Positions 9,143 to 18,177 of a stretch of 64,000 bases of DNA are shown here, piece after piece (the stretch's first letter is position 1; every line of letters starts with the position of its first letter). The translations under genes were made by a program, and so were the position numbers. Source of the stretch: an uncultured Clostridia bacterium (GTDB taxonomy: Bacteria > Bacillota > Clostridia > Christensenellales > Borkfalkiaceae). Location of the stretch: positions 1-64,000 of the forward strand of contig CALVWR010000009.1 in NCBI GenBank assembly GCA_944367565.1, written 5' to 3'. The notes under the pieces are model-generated. The model did no database searches and was not told the DNA's origin. It saw nothing but the letters and a program-made list of their open reading frames with translations.

Positions 9143-9285
9143 ATAAAAAACTCCTCGTCGTTTCCGAACGACCACTTGCTGTCGTCCCATTTCTGATAAT
9201 TTTCCTGCGACGACAGCATGATGTCCGCCGGCGTGAAGTTAAAAACTTCGGCGAACGGCGCACGATACGTCTTTTTTGCCTGCAT
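9139..9285 (-). CDS. 48-residue small protein coupled to the Big_2 protein
   Basis: A short open frame preceded by AAAGGAGG about nine bases before its ATG at 9285. The product starts MQAKKTYRAPFAEVFNFT and ends WSFGNDEEFFI; it has no signal peptide or membrane segment. Its TGA overlaps the ATG of the downstream gene by four bases, the usual layout for coupled translation. No family is recognised. The pattern (basic start, aromatic/proline patch, TPADIMLSS, acidic end) resembles the many unannotated small proteins next to exported proteins in Clostridia. It could be a regulator, chaperone or peptide precursor, or just a coupling cistron. Confidence 0.65.
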   Translation of the reverse strand: MQAKKTYRAPFAEVFNFTPADIMLSSQENYQKWDDSKWSFGNDEEFFI

Positions 9286-9315
9286 CTCTTTTTCCTCCTT
9301 TCAGAAAATTTATTC

Positions 9316-9336
9316 TTTACGGGGTCTTCCCGTAAA
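9316..9336 (-). promoter_or_regulatory. intercistronic hairpin
   Basis: Between the genes at 9348 and 9285, TTTACGGG (9316-9323 as the complementary arm) pairs with CCCGTAAA (9329-9336) around a five-base loop. It has no good T tract, so it looks like a weak attenuator or an RNA-processing/stability site inside the operon rather than a full terminator. Confidence 0.5.
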
Positions 9337-9347
9337 AAATCGTTTGA

Positions 9348-9902
9348 TCACTGTTCCGACGAATCAATGACTGCAATATCGAGAATAAAAGATACCTTTT
9401 TCCCCATATCTGCCGTTTCATCGGATTTTAACACAAGATTCAAATAATACTGTCCTGCAGTTTTTCCGTCCGTACCTTTTAAAACCGTGCCTTTTTCAAA
9501 AACCTCAAACCCTTCTTTTTCCAAATCTTCGGGAGGATTTTCGATCGGCTGCCCCGTTAATTTATAATACAGATCGGAAGTTGCCGATAAATCGCTTTCC
9601 ATCTCCCCCACACGCAGTTCATAGACGCAGTTTTGGAGAAAATCCGAACCGAGGACCACCGTGAAAGGTTCGGAAACGATTTTTCTGCCGTTATCCGCGT
9701 TCTCCTGGTCATACGGGATCAATTCCGAAAAATCCAGATCTCCCGCGGAAATACGGGTCGCCTCTTCGTCCGTCCATATATCTTCCGCTTCCTGCGAATA
9801 ATCGATCTCCGAATCGGACGAAGTCTGAGAATCGCATGCAGCTAACCCGGATAAAAACAGAAAACAAACTGCCAAAATCAGAAAATTTTTTAATTTTTTC
9901 AT
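9348..9902 (-). CDS. small lipoprotein with DLDFS-type module
   Basis: A 184-residue lipoprotein: the signal peptide ends LSGLAAC, with the lipobox cysteine near residue 24. After a Ser/Asp/Glu-rich linker comes one module (about 55-180) beginning DLDFSELIPYDQEN and containing EGFEVFEKGTVL and KKVSFILDIAV. The same motifs occur in the C-terminal domain of the Big_2 protein at 7934, so one was copied from the other. The ATG at 9902 follows AAGAGGTG by seven bases; a TTG two codons upstream is possible. Membrane anchored at the outer face; function unknown. Confidence 0.7.
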   Translation of the reverse strand: MKKLKNFLILAVCFLFLSGLAACDSQTSSDSEIDYSQEAEDIWTDEEATRISAGDLDFSELIPYDQENADNGRKIVSEPFTVVLGSDFLQNCVYELRVGEMESDLSATSDLYYKLTGQPIENPPEDLEKEGFEVFEKGTVLKGTDGKTAGQYYLNLVLKSDETADMGKKVSFILDIAVIDSSEQ

Positions 9903-9915
9903 ATGCAAACACCTC

Positions 9916-12033
9916 TTATTCCAGCCACATCGGAGAAATATACACTTGCGTATTTGCTCCGATATTATTCCATCCCGTACGGCAAACGGAGAGCATGAAG
10001 TTTCCGATCCCGCCGTTTTCGTTGATCGTGGATAAGGAGATCTCTACCCTGTTCCAATTTCCCGCATTTTCCGCCGTAGTAGTGTAAACGCTGTAACCGT
10101 TTCCATAGAACATTACAACATAATTATCGGAAGACGCGTTTTCCTGTTTTACGTAAAAGACTAATTTTTCGTATGAACCGATATCCTCCGGCAGATCGGG
10201 CGAAGTTACGGTAAGATTCATACTGTAAATCCCGCCGTTCGCGCCGAGAGCCAACGCCCCGGAGAACAATTTCCCCCCGACGGCGTATTCCGTTTCGGCT
10301 ATGGAATATTTGAACGTGGCCTCGCGGATCGTTCCGTCCACATTCTGGCTGAACGTCGTCTGCCTGAGTCCCATGGAAGATTCGTAATGCGCGACCTGCT
10401 CTTTTCCCGTTTCTTCCGGATATAAAATTTCAAAATCCTCTTCGGAATAAGTCGTTTTTTGCGCGTAAACCGGGGTCATGTAAATAGTACAGGCGCCGAT
10501 TCCGTTCCAATTGTAAAACCTGAGCGTTGCCCCCACAACGGATTCTTTCCCCGCAGACTCACGGTCGCTCGCCATGGAGGAAAAATCGTCGATGCTTATG
10601 CGGAGCCACTTATTCTTGTTATACATCCCGTAAGCAGGATCGTCCCCCAAAAAACCGGTGCCTTCGTTTCCGTTTTTAAACGTAGCGGTAGGATAAGCCC
10701 CCTCCGTTCCGTCCTCCAGATACAAATAAACATACATTTCCCGATAGTCAGACAGATCCTGGATCGCAGGCAGCGTAAACGTGACTTTGCTTTCATAACC
10801 TCCGGAAATCGTCAGCTTGGTGAGCATGTCGTCCGGCGTACCGTCCGGAGCGGATTGCCCGACAAAATCCCCCGGGCGGCTGAGCGTTCCGCCCGTTACC
10901 GAAACCTGGCGGCTTCCGATCTCGGAATCGAAATAGATGATCTTATGCATCCGTTCCTCCGCCGTATCGGTATATCCGTAATGTTCTTTCAGCTCCTCCA
11001 CTTCTTCCGCCACGATCTCGTTATTTAATGCCAGACACTGCTTTTCGGTATTCCGGTACCTTGCAAGGGCTGCGGGAGAAACCTGTTCTTGTTCTTCCGC
11101 CGTCAGCGCGCCGTATAATAACCGCGCCCTTTCCATTTCGCAGTCCGTGATCTCCAGATTATCGCGGTCAACCACTGCGGGAAGATCCGAAAACTCCTCT
11201 TCCACCCGCTCGGCGAGCCCGTCTTTCGGAACGGCATACATATCCGAAAAATAAAACGTCGCCGCATCCAGTCCGTCCACGTTTGCGCTTTGGAATATAC
11301 TGATCACGCCGCCGTCCAGCGCCCCTCCGAATTTTCCCTCGATATCCTCTTCCGTGATATAGACCAAATTCCATTCCTGCGGCTGCAGGATAAAACTCGT
11401 GATCCCGGGATTAGAGGAAAAAGAAAGGTTTTTCGTAAAGGAACTGCCGTTATAAATGTAAAAATAGATATACGAAAAACTCTCCATGTATTCGGTAGGC
11501 AGCAGATTATAAAAACGGAAATAGGGACGGTGCAGTTCAGAACCGAGAGTCAGGAAAGTGCTTCCCCGTTCATCTTTATAAGCAACTTCTTCGGTGTATC
11601 CCTTCGTCATTCCGAGCGCGGCCTCTATCACTGTCGTGCCGTATTCGGGAGAGGAAAAGTCAGCAACCAGTTCATCCCCTCTCCATCCCTGCCGGCCCGC
11701 AAAAATTTTTACGGTCTTTTTTCTGTTCTCGCCGCCTGCATTCGCCCCGATCGTCAAAGTATATTCTCCCGGTTCCTCCGCCAAAAACGTTCCGTTTTCC
11801 ACTTTGACCTCTTCACCGCCGAAGCGCACGGCGTAACGATATTCGATCGGAATATCGTCAGAATCCGTGACCCTGATTTCCGGCAGACGGACGGAATCCC
11901 CCGCACACACGTATTTCCGATCATAAGACGTGCGGATGAGCGGCGCATTATAATCCGCATTCCCGCCGCTGTTACAGGCAACTCCCACGAATACCGCCAA
12001 AACAAGAAGTACGGATAAAAAAATCTTTTTCAT
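9916..12033 (-). CDS. modular surface lipoprotein with three beta-sandwich modules
   Basis: A 705-residue lipoprotein (lipobox GVAC, Cys about 20). An Ig-like domain (about 30-112) is followed by module 1 (about 122-262, closing YFSDMYAVPK), a helical acidic spacer (about 270-355, e.g. LYGALTAEEQEQ), module 2 (about 360-530, opening IIYFDSEIGSRQ, closing IYMTPVYAQ) and module 3 (about 540-705, opening VAHYESSMGLRQ, closing YISPMW). Modules 2 and 3 match those of the protein at 6197. The domain plan suggests a glycan-binding surface protein. The ATG at 12033 overlaps the upstream stop by four bases and follows GGGGAGG. Confidence 0.7.
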   Translation of the reverse strand: MKKIFLSVLLVLAVFVGVACNSGGNADYNAPLIRTSYDRKYVCAGDSVRLPEIRVTDSDDIPIEYRYAVRFGGEEVKVENGTFLAEEPGEYTLTIGANAGGENRKKTVKIFAGRQGWRGDELVADFSSPEYGTTVIEAALGMTKGYTEEVAYKDERGSTFLTLGSELHRPYFRFYNLLPTEYMESFSYIYFYIYNGSSFTKNLSFSSNPGITSFILQPQEWNLVYITEEDIEGKFGGALDGGVISIFQSANVDGLDAATFYFSDMYAVPKDGLAERVEEEFSDLPAVVDRDNLEITDCEMERARLLYGALTAEEQEQVSPAALARYRNTEKQCLALNNEIVAEEVEELKEHYGYTDTAEERMHKIIYFDSEIGSRQVSVTGGTLSRPGDFVGQSAPDGTPDDMLTKLTISGGYESKVTFTLPAIQDLSDYREMYVYLYLEDGTEGAYPTATFKNGNEGTGFLGDDPAYGMYNKNKWLRISIDDFSSMASDRESAGKESVVGATLRFYNWNGIGACTIYMTPVYAQKTTYSEEDFEILYPEETGKEQVAHYESSMGLRQTTFSQNVDGTIREATFKYSIAETEYAVGGKLFSGALALGANGGIYSMNLTVTSPDLPEDIGSYEKLVFYVKQENASSDNYVVMFYGNGYSVYTTTAENAGNWNRVEISLSTINENGGIGNFMLSVCRTGWNNIGANTQVYISPMWLE

Positions 12034-13211
12034 GCAGAAGCCTCCCCTATCCAAATTTTTTCAATGAAAAAGTTACAACTCTTTGTTTCCGTACGGTCAA
12101 ACGTAACGCGTAAATCCCCGATCTCCTCCGGATTCAGAGCGCTGCCGTCCGGCAGGGCGAATTCGAGCGTCTGCCATTGAAACGGCGCCAATATCGCCGT
12201 AAAATTCTCCGTATTTCCAGCCGTATCCGAAACCGTAACCGTCAGCGTTCTATTGGTGAACGAATCGGTCATTACGCTCAGGCACAATCTTTTTCCGGAA
12301 CCCGCCATCCATGCCGATAAGTCTGCTTTCTTAAGATATTCGTCCGCAAACCGAAACCCGCAATACCTCATATTACCCTCAATTCCCGGCATATATTTAC
12401 AGGCAAGCGTTTCCGCGTTAAAATACATTTTCAGGCAGTTTCTCCCCGTCGCCTCCGAAGGGCTGAAAGCATATCCCGCCACGGGGAACAATGTGGTGCC
12501 GTAATAATCGGTAGACGCACGGGTAGTGGGATAATCGGAACACAGAGAATAATGGCGGATCATCGAAAGACTTTCCTCATCCGCAAAAGAAACGATCGTA
12601 TTCGCTTCCGGTGAAGGCACGTTTATTTCCGAATCATCCTCTTCATAGCGGATATTATCGAAAATCAGCTTCAAATCATAGTTTTCTTCGTATGCCTGCA
12701 AACAGGAAACGGCAAAATACAAACTGTAAAACTCGCCCTCTCCTATCGAAATGACACGGCTTTTCGCGATTGAAACGGAGTTCGCGCCGGGATGCAGAAC
12801 GTAAATATTCGCATCGTGAACATTCTCCGCCACCACGGTGTAATAAATCAAATGCACGTCGGCAGAAGAATCGTTGAATACATCCAGCGTAAAACCATGA
12901 ATTTTCTCATAATTCCCCAGATCCCCGGAAAATACCCCTTCCTTAAATGCCATCCTCGGCGCGTATTCGCTTTTGGTGTTGAGAGAAACGCTCTCAAACG
13001 TTACGGCCAGGGCAGTATTTCCGTCCGTCGCGTGTTCGGAAGTCAATTCAGCGTATCCTGCGAAATTATCGAACGAGATCGTACGCGTCGAATCGGCTTC
13101 TTCAAACGAGGTTATCAATTTTCCCGAAGAGGCGGTTTCGCCGCAGCCTGCAAAAAAAGTCATGGTAAACAATATCAAAAACGCCGCCGAAATACTGACT
13201 AATTTACGCAT
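12030..13211 (-). CDS. surface lipoprotein with two CBM-like domains
   Basis: A 393-residue lipoprotein with lipobox FFAGC (Cys about 23). Two domains follow. The first (about 32-205) starts LITSFEEADSTR and ends KLIFDNIRYEEDD; the second (about 215-393) starts TIVSFADEESLS and ends CNFFIEKIWIGEA. Both have the layout of jelly-roll carbohydrate-binding modules: a surface-strand opening, then a closing strand with an aromatic or ionic tip. No enzyme motif is visible. It sits between the GH123-like lipoprotein and the three-module lipoprotein, overlapping the latter by four bases, so it is probably made in similar amounts. Confidence 0.65.
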   Translation of the reverse strand: MRKLVSISAAFLILFTMTFFAGCGETASSGKLITSFEEADSTRTISFDNFAGYAELTSEHATDGNTALAVTFESVSLNTKSEYAPRMAFKEGVFSGDLGNYEKIHGFTLDVFNDSSADVHLIYYTVVAENVHDANIYVLHPGANSVSIAKSRVISIGEGEFYSLYFAVSCLQAYEENYDLKLIFDNIRYEEDDSEINVPSPEANTIVSFADEESLSMIRHYSLCSDYPTTRASTDYYGTTLFPVAGYAFSPSEATGRNCLKMYFNAETLACKYMPGIEGNMRYCGFRFADEYLKKADLSAWMAGSGKRLCLSVMTDSFTNRTLTVTVSDTAGNTENFTAILAPFQWQTLEFALPDGSALNPEEIGDLRVTFDRTETKSCNFFIEKIWIGEASA

Positions 13212-13221
13212 AAACCCCTCC

Positions 13222-15693
13222 TTATTCTATCGTTGAGTAATACATATCGGATATTTTTATTATCCCGGGATCGACAGGAACATAATGCCCGTTTTCAAAA
13301 TATCCGTTAGAAAACAATAAAACGATTTTATCGGCGTCGGCAAGATTGCCGCATTCTTTGTAGATTTGTTTTACGGTGATCGCGTTATCTCCGGGCAAAA
13401 GGCAATATTCATCCAGAGTATAAAACTGCTCGTCTTTGCCTATTGCGACCGAAACGGTAACTTCCCTGCTTGTATTGACGATGAACATAAGATCTTCGAT
13501 TTTATCGAGCGACGCATCGAACAAAGACGTTGAAAATCCCGCATAAGGTTTTAATCTCAACATTTCGATATCCGTCTCTCCGCGGCTCTTCAGATCAAAA
13601 ACCGCATAATCGCCCTCTACGGTGACGCTGCTGCCGTCGGAACAAAGCATGCCTTGCGCCCCCGATTCGGAAACATCCAGCCCCAGCTGCTTTTTATGCC
13701 CGACAAAATAATTAAACTGCCAGCCGTCGGACGAAGAGATCGCAAGCGTGTTTTCCGCTTTATCCATAACGATTTCTGCCGTGTAAATTATATAGCCGTT
13801 CTTTTTCGTCTGCGAAACGATCCTTCCGCCGCTCACCGTTACCGACTGTGTGTCGGGAACGACAAAACGAACGGAGGCCGTCGTGCCGGCGATATCCGAA
13901 TCCAACAGATTGAATCCGTAATTTTTCGCATAAAGGATCATTTCGGCGACTTCTCTGCGTAAATTCAGAAACGAAGCGTCGTCTGAATTGTATTTTGCCC
14001 CTTCAAACAATTGATCGTAGATCGGCTGCAGAACAGCATGGATATCAAAATCGGTTTCCGTGTTTTCCGCCGTTTGAGCATATAAATTTTCCAGTTCGTT
14101 GAGCATATTGAAATCTTCCTGCCCGTCTCTCAATGCGGCGGCGCGGATACTGCCGAGCGGCGTGGAAGAACCGTATTTGCTCCCCGGATATAAATAATAG
14201 CCGTCTCCCGGAACATTATAATACCTGCCGGGATCCGTATAGGGATCCACGGGGATCATGGAAGCGTATCCGTGCGTGATTTTAGAATACAAATATACCG
14301 CCCAATATAAATAGCCGTCGATATCATAAGCGTACTGCATCCACCTGACAAGCCGGTTGGCGATCAGATAATCGTCCAGTTGATTCGATACATAAGGATA
14401 TTGCGGACTTTCGCAATTATACCACCAGGCTTCTCCCCCGCTGCGAGCCGCCGTCGCCGCATGATTCTGCCGGCCCAATGTCGTATCGTAAATATTGACT
14501 TTCGGGCAATATGCCGAAACCGAATCCTGCAATTCGTCGTTATATGCGGTGGTGATCACGACGGGAACATCTACAGCTGCCGTGAGTTCCGCCTTATAAG
14601 CCGACATCTCTTCATCTGTATATCCTCCTTCCGTTTGCACCCTTTCATAATAATCCGAACGGTCGAGCCAATCGAGGATCTGATCCTCGACCTTATCGAT
14701 CGCTTCGCAATACCGTTTCACGGTCGGATAAGCGGATTGCGCGGGTTCATCCGGCCCCACGATCACGGCGCGTTCCAATAAGATCCGCCCCGGATAGGAG
14801 TTTTCGATAAGAAGCTGCATTTTTGCGAAATGTTCGTTGGAATTGACTGTGCCGAACCCTTTGTCTGCGCCCCTTCCGGGAGTGATCGTGAACGTGGTAA
14901 AATTCGGATTGTCCCAATATCTCAGGATTTCTGCAAGCCATGCTTCGCGCGTATCGTTTTCGACGGGAAGCTGCTGCAAACAGGTCTTGTACTCGTTCAG
15001 AAAAGTTTCAAAATACGTGCGTTCCATATCGACAGAGTTGTCCATCTCGCCCAGCATCAGTTGCGTTTCTCTGTGTTCGGTCGCATAGAAAGCGGTTTTT
15101 CCGTAACACTGCGTGATGTCGATATCCCAAACTTCCACTTTTACCGGGATCTCTTCCGTTTTTCCGCCGACGGACAACGTAAAGTTTCCCGTATAAATCC
15201 CCGCCTTCGTTTCGCTCGTGGTTTTAAACTCGATCGTAATAGGCTGGTTGCATCCCTGCTCCACAACGTTTTCCCCCGACTTTTTCGCGAGGTCCATGGG
15301 TAAAAGCATATCGGGCACATATCCCGCTGGGTAATCGGTATTTGCCGTATTCCATTTATTGGTCAGGATCATTTTCTGTACATATACGGCAATATTTTCC
15401 TTGGGGAATACGGTGCCGTCCGACAGATGCAGATCGCTCACGGTCAAATCGAAAGAAGTTTCTTCTTCCGGAGTCAATACAATCTGCGCGCCTTCTGTTT
15501 CGCCTTTTGCCATCTCCACGTCGATCGACGCGGTAAAAGACGGATAGTCGTGCTCATCCCTCATGATTTTCAACGTGGAATACGTACTCCAAACATCGTA
15601 ATTGACGGAAGGAGCCTTTGCGCAGCCCGCAAACATACAGCAAGCCAAAACCGCGCATAAAAATCCGGACATAAATTTTCTTTTAGGTTTCAT
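13222..15693 (-). CDS. DUF4091 / GH123-like lipoprotein
   Basis: An 823-residue lipoprotein (lipobox CMFAGC). An N-terminal beta domain (about 35-195) precedes a barrel-type domain ending in the DUF4091 signature: RLVRWMQYAYDIDGYLYWAVY, then PGDGYYLYPG and IRAAALRDGQEDF (about 445-540). The family includes GH123 beta-N-acetylgalactosaminidases, which use substrate-assisted catalysis, and many uncharacterised enzymes. A C-terminal region (about 690-823) closes KISDMYYST like the modules of its neighbours. It would trim an extracellular glycan before import; the sugar released is not certain. It lies 13 bases after the solute-binding protein gene. Confidence 0.78.
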   Translation of the reverse strand: MKPKRKFMSGFLCAVLACCMFAGCAKAPSVNYDVWSTYSTLKIMRDEHDYPSFTASIDVEMAKGETEGAQIVLTPEEETSFDLTVSDLHLSDGTVFPKENIAVYVQKMILTNKWNTANTDYPAGYVPDMLLPMDLAKKSGENVVEQGCNQPITIEFKTTSETKAGIYTGNFTLSVGGKTEEIPVKVEVWDIDITQCYGKTAFYATEHRETQLMLGEMDNSVDMERTYFETFLNEYKTCLQQLPVENDTREAWLAEILRYWDNPNFTTFTITPGRGADKGFGTVNSNEHFAKMQLLIENSYPGRILLERAVIVGPDEPAQSAYPTVKRYCEAIDKVEDQILDWLDRSDYYERVQTEGGYTDEEMSAYKAELTAAVDVPVVITTAYNDELQDSVSAYCPKVNIYDTTLGRQNHAATAARSGGEAWWYNCESPQYPYVSNQLDDYLIANRLVRWMQYAYDIDGYLYWAVYLYSKITHGYASMIPVDPYTDPGRYYNVPGDGYYLYPGSKYGSSTPLGSIRAAALRDGQEDFNMLNELENLYAQTAENTETDFDIHAVLQPIYDQLFEGAKYNSDDASFLNLRREVAEMILYAKNYGFNLLDSDIAGTTASVRFVVPDTQSVTVSGGRIVSQTKKNGYIIYTAEIVMDKAENTLAISSSDGWQFNYFVGHKKQLGLDVSESGAQGMLCSDGSSVTVEGDYAVFDLKSRGETDIEMLRLKPYAGFSTSLFDASLDKIEDLMFIVNTSREVTVSVAIGKDEQFYTLDEYCLLPGDNAITVKQIYKECGNLADADKIVLLFSNGYFENGHYVPVDPGIIKISDMYYSTIE

Positions 15694-15706
15694 ATCGTTC
15701 CCCTTT

Positions 15707-17266
15707 TTATATCCCCATCTGGGATTTTATCGTACTCCATCTATCGAGAACGGTTTGATAGTTCGTAATCCAAACCTGGTATGCATCCATACTGCCGGAA
15801 GAAAACACGGTTTCATAAGTATAGACCCCGTTCATATGCATATCGCTCACGCCGCCTTTATGAAACAGAATATCTTTTCCCGCAAGTTCCGTCCATTTGA
15901 CGTTCGGGTTCATCATGTATTCGATCTTTTCTTTGGTAAACCCCGTAGAATTCATATATTCCGCATCCGAAGCGTAATCATAACGGAACGGAGACATGTT
16001 CCCGTAGGAATTTTCAAACAGAGCGGAGATCGCTTTATCCGATCCGTAATAAGACAAAAACATTTTCGCCTTGTCGATTTTTGTGGAATTGGACGGAACG
16101 TAAAAGTTCAGATCGCAGTGCGGCGCGACCATGCTGCGTGCGTCCAACACCGCGTCCAGGATCTCCTGCCGCGTGTAAGTTTTGCCGTCTTTCCCCGTTG
16201 AGATCGTAAACTCCGGAGCTTCGGGATCTAACCCGTCGAGCATTCCGTCTGCCCAATCGACGAGTTTTGCCAAATCGCCGTCCCCGATTCCCAGCTTGTC
16301 GCCCAATGCACTGATCACCGGCAGACGCATGATCCCCACATCCAGTTCATCCCTGGTGTAATTGTGGCGCATTTCGTTTTCGATCCAGTCGCCGTTCATC
16401 ATCATGAGAATCTTCCGATCCGCTCCGGTACCGTTCCCGCCGCTTAAAAAATAACCTTGTGCGGTAGTAAAATCCACGCTCGTCGAATACGGATCCATAA
16501 ACTTATTATCGGGATCGAAAAGTTCTTCCACGACATATAATTCTTCCAACGCGCCCTGATAAGTCATGACTTCCGGCGTATAACGGTTCCCATCGGGATC
16601 ATACCCCTCCAAAAACGCTTTATATGCTTCGCTGCCTTCGTATTGCGCCTTCCAGATATACGAACCGTATTTCCAATAAGAATCGAGAGAAGAATAGATA
16701 AACGGAGTATATCCTTCCCCTACCGCGGTATGACACAAGTCGATAAGTTCGTCCGTCGTCCGGGGAATATCCCACTCGTCCTTCCAAACTTTCTTATTGT
16801 AAATAAGGGCGATCGTTCCCGTTACTGCGGGGAACGTATAATATTCCCCGTCCACCTGAAACCAATCCACATATTTCGGCAAAATTTTGTCTTCCACCGC
16901 TATATCTTCACCGTAAACATCCCCCGTCCACACATCCGTAAGATCCGCGACGTATTGAGTGCCCTCGTCAAACCAGTTCCAATGATACTGCGTCATCATA
17001 TAAATATCGTTTGTGGCGACGCCGGATTCTACCGTCGCTTCCAAACCTTCCAGATATTCGGAAGTCGTAACCTTCACATTGATGCCGGTATCGGCGGTAA
17101 ATTGTTCGGCGATCGCATTCAGCCAGTCTTCCGCTCCGTATCCGGCTTGATACGCCGTTATATACAGGGTATCCAGATCCTGCGTCGGATCGCCGGAGCA
17201 GCCGGAAAAAAATCCCGCGGCAGCAAACAAAAACGAACACAATACGGTTATCACTCTTTTTAACAT
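15707..17266 (-). CDS. carbohydrate ABC transporter solute-binding lipoprotein
   Basis: A 519-residue family 1 extracellular solute-binding protein with lipobox FFSGC (Cys about 23). It shows the pattern of sugar-binding proteins: an N-terminal strand LDTLYITAYQAG, then AIAEQFTADTGINVKV, and the hinge strand ALIYNKKVW near residue 150. At over 500 residues it is longer than simple maltose-type proteins, like those for complex oligosaccharides. It is followed upstream by its two permease genes at 17281 and 18178, with gaps of 14 and 3 bases. No ATPase gene accompanies it. Confidence 0.9.
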   Translation of the reverse strand: MLKRVITVLCSFLFAAAGFFSGCSGDPTQDLDTLYITAYQAGYGAEDWLNAIAEQFTADTGINVKVTTSEYLEGLEATVESGVATNDIYMMTQYHWNWFDEGTQYVADLTDVWTGDVYGEDIAVEDKILPKYVDWFQVDGEYYTFPAVTGTIALIYNKKVWKDEWDIPRTTDELIDLCHTAVGEGYTPFIYSSLDSYWKYGSYIWKAQYEGSEAYKAFLEGYDPDGNRYTPEVMTYQGALEELYVVEELFDPDNKFMDPYSTSVDFTTAQGYFLSGGNGTGADRKILMMMNGDWIENEMRHNYTRDELDVGIMRLPVISALGDKLGIGDGDLAKLVDWADGMLDGLDPEAPEFTISTGKDGKTYTRQEILDAVLDARSMVAPHCDLNFYVPSNSTKIDKAKMFLSYYGSDKAISALFENSYGNMSPFRYDYASDAEYMNSTGFTKEKIEYMMNPNVKWTELAGKDILFHKGGVSDMHMNGVYTYETVFSSGSMDAYQVWITNYQTVLDRWSTIKSQMGI

Positions 17267-17280
17267 AAAAATCCTCCTTT

Positions 17281-18174
17281 TTAACCTTTTAAAGCGCCGA
17301 TGTGAACGCGCGTCATGATCGATTCCTGCAAACAGATAAAAATGATCAGTATGGGCAGCAAAGATATGAACGCGCCGGCAAAATATACGGGTTGATTGGC
17401 ATAATATTGAATTTTGCGTTCATAAGCGTAAATCCCGGCCGCCAGCGTATAATTATTCGGAAGGAATAATAACGGCGTTTGATAATTGTTCCATGCGCTG
17501 ATAAACGCGTTTACAAACAATATGCTTACAGCGGGCAGAACGAGCGGTACCATAATTTTCAGAAAAACTTTGAAATTGCTTGCGCCGTCTATAAAGCCCG
17601 CTTCGGCAATCTCCCAGGATATACCTTCAAAAAACGCATGAATATATAAAAACGTAGCGTTAAATCCCGATAAATTTGCAATCAGCAAAAGCGGGGAATC
17701 GATAAAACCGAGCTGAGAATATAATTTATATTGCGCCGGCAGCGTGCCGTAAATGGGAAGCATCTGCACCGCAATGATCATGGAATACAGGAAATGTCTT
17801 CCGCGGAATTTATATTTGGACACGACATACGCAACGCAGGTAGGACTTAAAAGAGAAACAAAAGAAGAACCTCCCGCATACCAGACCGAGTTGAAAAACA
17901 TTTTCATAAATGAATTATTCTGCACGCTCAATTCGGAAAATGCCAAGATATAATTAGAAAAATACATCGGCCACGGAAATTTGATGGGGTTTTCGATGTA
18001 AGCGCGTCCGTTTTCCATCAGCGAGATCATAAAACCGTAAAATACCGGTAACATCAGCCCGACGGCATACAGGGAAAACAGAACCAAAACGATTGCGAAC
18101 ACAGCCTGTTCCCCTTTCGACTTTGGCAAACGGTTTTTTATTTTACGTTTTTTTAATTCCAAAATATTCTGCAT
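17281..18174 (-). CDS. carbohydrate ABC transporter permease, MalG type
   Basis: A 297-residue inner-membrane protein with about six transmembrane segments. The cytoplasmic EAA loop reads EAGFIDGASNFKVFLKIMVP (about 205-224), which contacts the ATPase. The C-terminus RVHIGALKG is typical of MalG-type subunits. It pairs with the MalF-type permease whose gene ends three bases upstream of this start, and the binding protein gene follows, so the three form one importer. Confidence 0.93.
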   Translation of the reverse strand: MQNILELKKRKIKNRLPKSKGEQAVFAIVLVLFSLYAVGLMLPVFYGFMISLMENGRAYIENPIKFPWPMYFSNYILAFSELSVQNNSFMKMFFNSVWYAGGSSFVSLLSPTCVAYVVSKYKFRGRHFLYSMIIAVQMLPIYGTLPAQYKLYSQLGFIDSPLLLIANLSGFNATFLYIHAFFEGISWEIAEAGFIDGASNFKVFLKIMVPLVLPAVSILFVNAFISAWNNYQTPLLFLPNNYTLAAGIYAYERKIQYYANQPVYFAGAFISLLPILIIFICLQESIMTRVHIGALKG

Positions 18175-18177
18175 CGC

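Noticed and set aside
9033-9263. A 76-codon minus-strand frame overlapping the 48-residue gene
   Set aside because: It is arginine-rich, lacks a ribosome-binding site and overlaps two frames with good signals; it is a shadow.
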